DNA from: Pseudomonas delhiensis
GTDB lineage: Bacteria; Pseudomonadota; Gammaproteobacteria; Pseudomonadales; Pseudomonadaceae
Assembly (NCBI RefSeq): GCF_900187975.1
Contig: NZ_FZPC01000014.1
Span: 1 to 64,000, forward strand
Length of the DNA: 64,000 nucleotides
Direction: 5' to 3'
Made by a program: the position numbers and the translations under genes. Each line of letters opens with the position of its first letter. The first letter of the stretch is position 1. Below, one piece after another: positions 63,593 to 64,000 of this stretch. The notes beneath the pieces were generated by a model. It was not told where the DNA came from and did not search any database. It worked only from the letters and a program-made list of their open reading frames with translations.

Positions 63593-63699
63593 AATTGTCA
63601 CGGGCCCGCGCCTTGGCCAACCTTGCCCGCCAACGCCAGGCCCCACCCGGCGCCTGACGCCTCTCTTCCATCCGAAGAACAAGAATCGAGGTCATACCC

Positions 63700-64000
63700 A
63701 TGCTCGAAGCGCTCAACGACTTCCTCTCCGGGAAGGTTCTCATCGTGCTCATCGTCGGACTCGGCAGCTACTTCACCCTGCGCTCCCGGTTCGTCCAGTT
63801 CCGCCACTTCGGCCACATGTTCGGCGTGTTCAAGGAGTCCATCCGCGGCCAGGCCGGCCAGCTGAGCTCGTTCCAGGCGCTGATGCTGAGCCTCGCCGGG
63901 CGCGTGGGCGCGGGCAACATCGCCGGCGTCGGCATCGCCGTGACCCTCGGCGGCCCCGGCGCGGTGTTCTGGATGTGGGTGACCGCGCTGGTGGGCATGT
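63700..64000 (+). CDS. Sodium:alanine/glycine symporter family protein, N-terminus (cut by window edge)
   Basis: The first 100 residues of an AGCS-family transporter (MLEALNDFLSGKVLIVLIVG, RSRFVQFRHFGHMFGVFKES, and the signature SLAGRVGAGNIAGVGIAVTL followed by GGPGAVFWMW). GAGGT precedes the ATG at 63700. It runs off the right edge. Confidence 0.92.
   Translation, partial: MLEALNDFLSGKVLIVLIVGLGSYFTLRSRFVQFRHFGHMFGVFKESIRGQAGQLSSFQALMLSLAGRVGAGNIAGVGIAVTLGGPGAVFWMWVTALVGM

Overview
The window looks like chromosomal DNA of a Pseudomonas of the P. aeruginosa / P. citronellolis / P. nitroreducens type. GC content is very high, and there are recognisable homologues of PhnX, CcoN4, HemO/PigA, PmpM and PdxB. 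REP-type intergenic repeats of the kind common in this genus fill many gaps. I saw no tRNA, rRNA or CRISPR array. Assignment to a species is not possible from the sequence alone.

Layout. (1) 1-3.6 kb: a minus-strand phosphonate cluster (Fe-dependent alcohol dehydrogenase, organophosphate-type MFS transporter, LysR regulator, phnX cut by the window edge). (2) 3.9-14.8 kb: a lower-GC orphan type VI secretion (T6SS) island, transcribed vgrG > cell-wall effector > periplasmic immunity candidate > PAAR > two-helix membrane protein > TssM-like protein whose nucleotide-binding loop is eroded. No core tss genes accompany it. (3) 15.2-16.3 kb: two broken mobile-element genes (tyrosine recombinase and KfrA-like) joined head to head, marking the right edge of the island. 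(4) 16.3-28.3 kb: mostly housekeeping and stress genes: orphan cbb3 oxidase ccoN4-ccoQ4, nitronate monooxygenase plus cyclopropane fatty acid synthase, a KGG stress protein, a PaiB-like flavoprotein, a cysteine hydrolase, a lipoprotein, thiM, an FKBP, a YajD nuclease and a YbaN-like protein. (5) 28.3-35.3 kb: heme uptake (hemO with a large TonB-dependent heme receptor), then an ECF sigma/anti-sigma pair divergent from a membrane-anchored catalase-family peroxidase and a cytochrome b561. Both divergent promoters carry the same motif. (6) 35.3-50.2 kb: an AaeAB-like efflux operon, OsmC, an orphan antitoxin-like gene, pmpM, pdxB, an ATP-NAD kinase homologue, a Met/His-rich metal uptake cluster (TonB receptor, PepSY protein, DUF2946) and a MarR/EmrB pair. 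(7) 50.3-56.5 kb: a beta-propeller protein with a probable regulator, then the overlapping otsB-GH15-otsA trehalose operon. (8) 56.5-62.3 kb: a tightly packed six-gene operon (thermostable-hemolysin family protein, AMP ligase, TenA/heme-oxygenase-like protein, SDR, response regulator, histidine kinase). (9) 62.7-64 kb: an HTH regulator divergent from a sodium:amino-acid symporter cut by the window edge.

The two best candidates for undescribed biology are the T6SS island with its pseudo-ATPase TssM-like protein and unfamiliar partner, and the six-gene 56.5-62.3 kb operon, which looks like a self-regulated pathway for a small acyl metabolite. Functional calls rest on motif recognition by eye. 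No database search was run.
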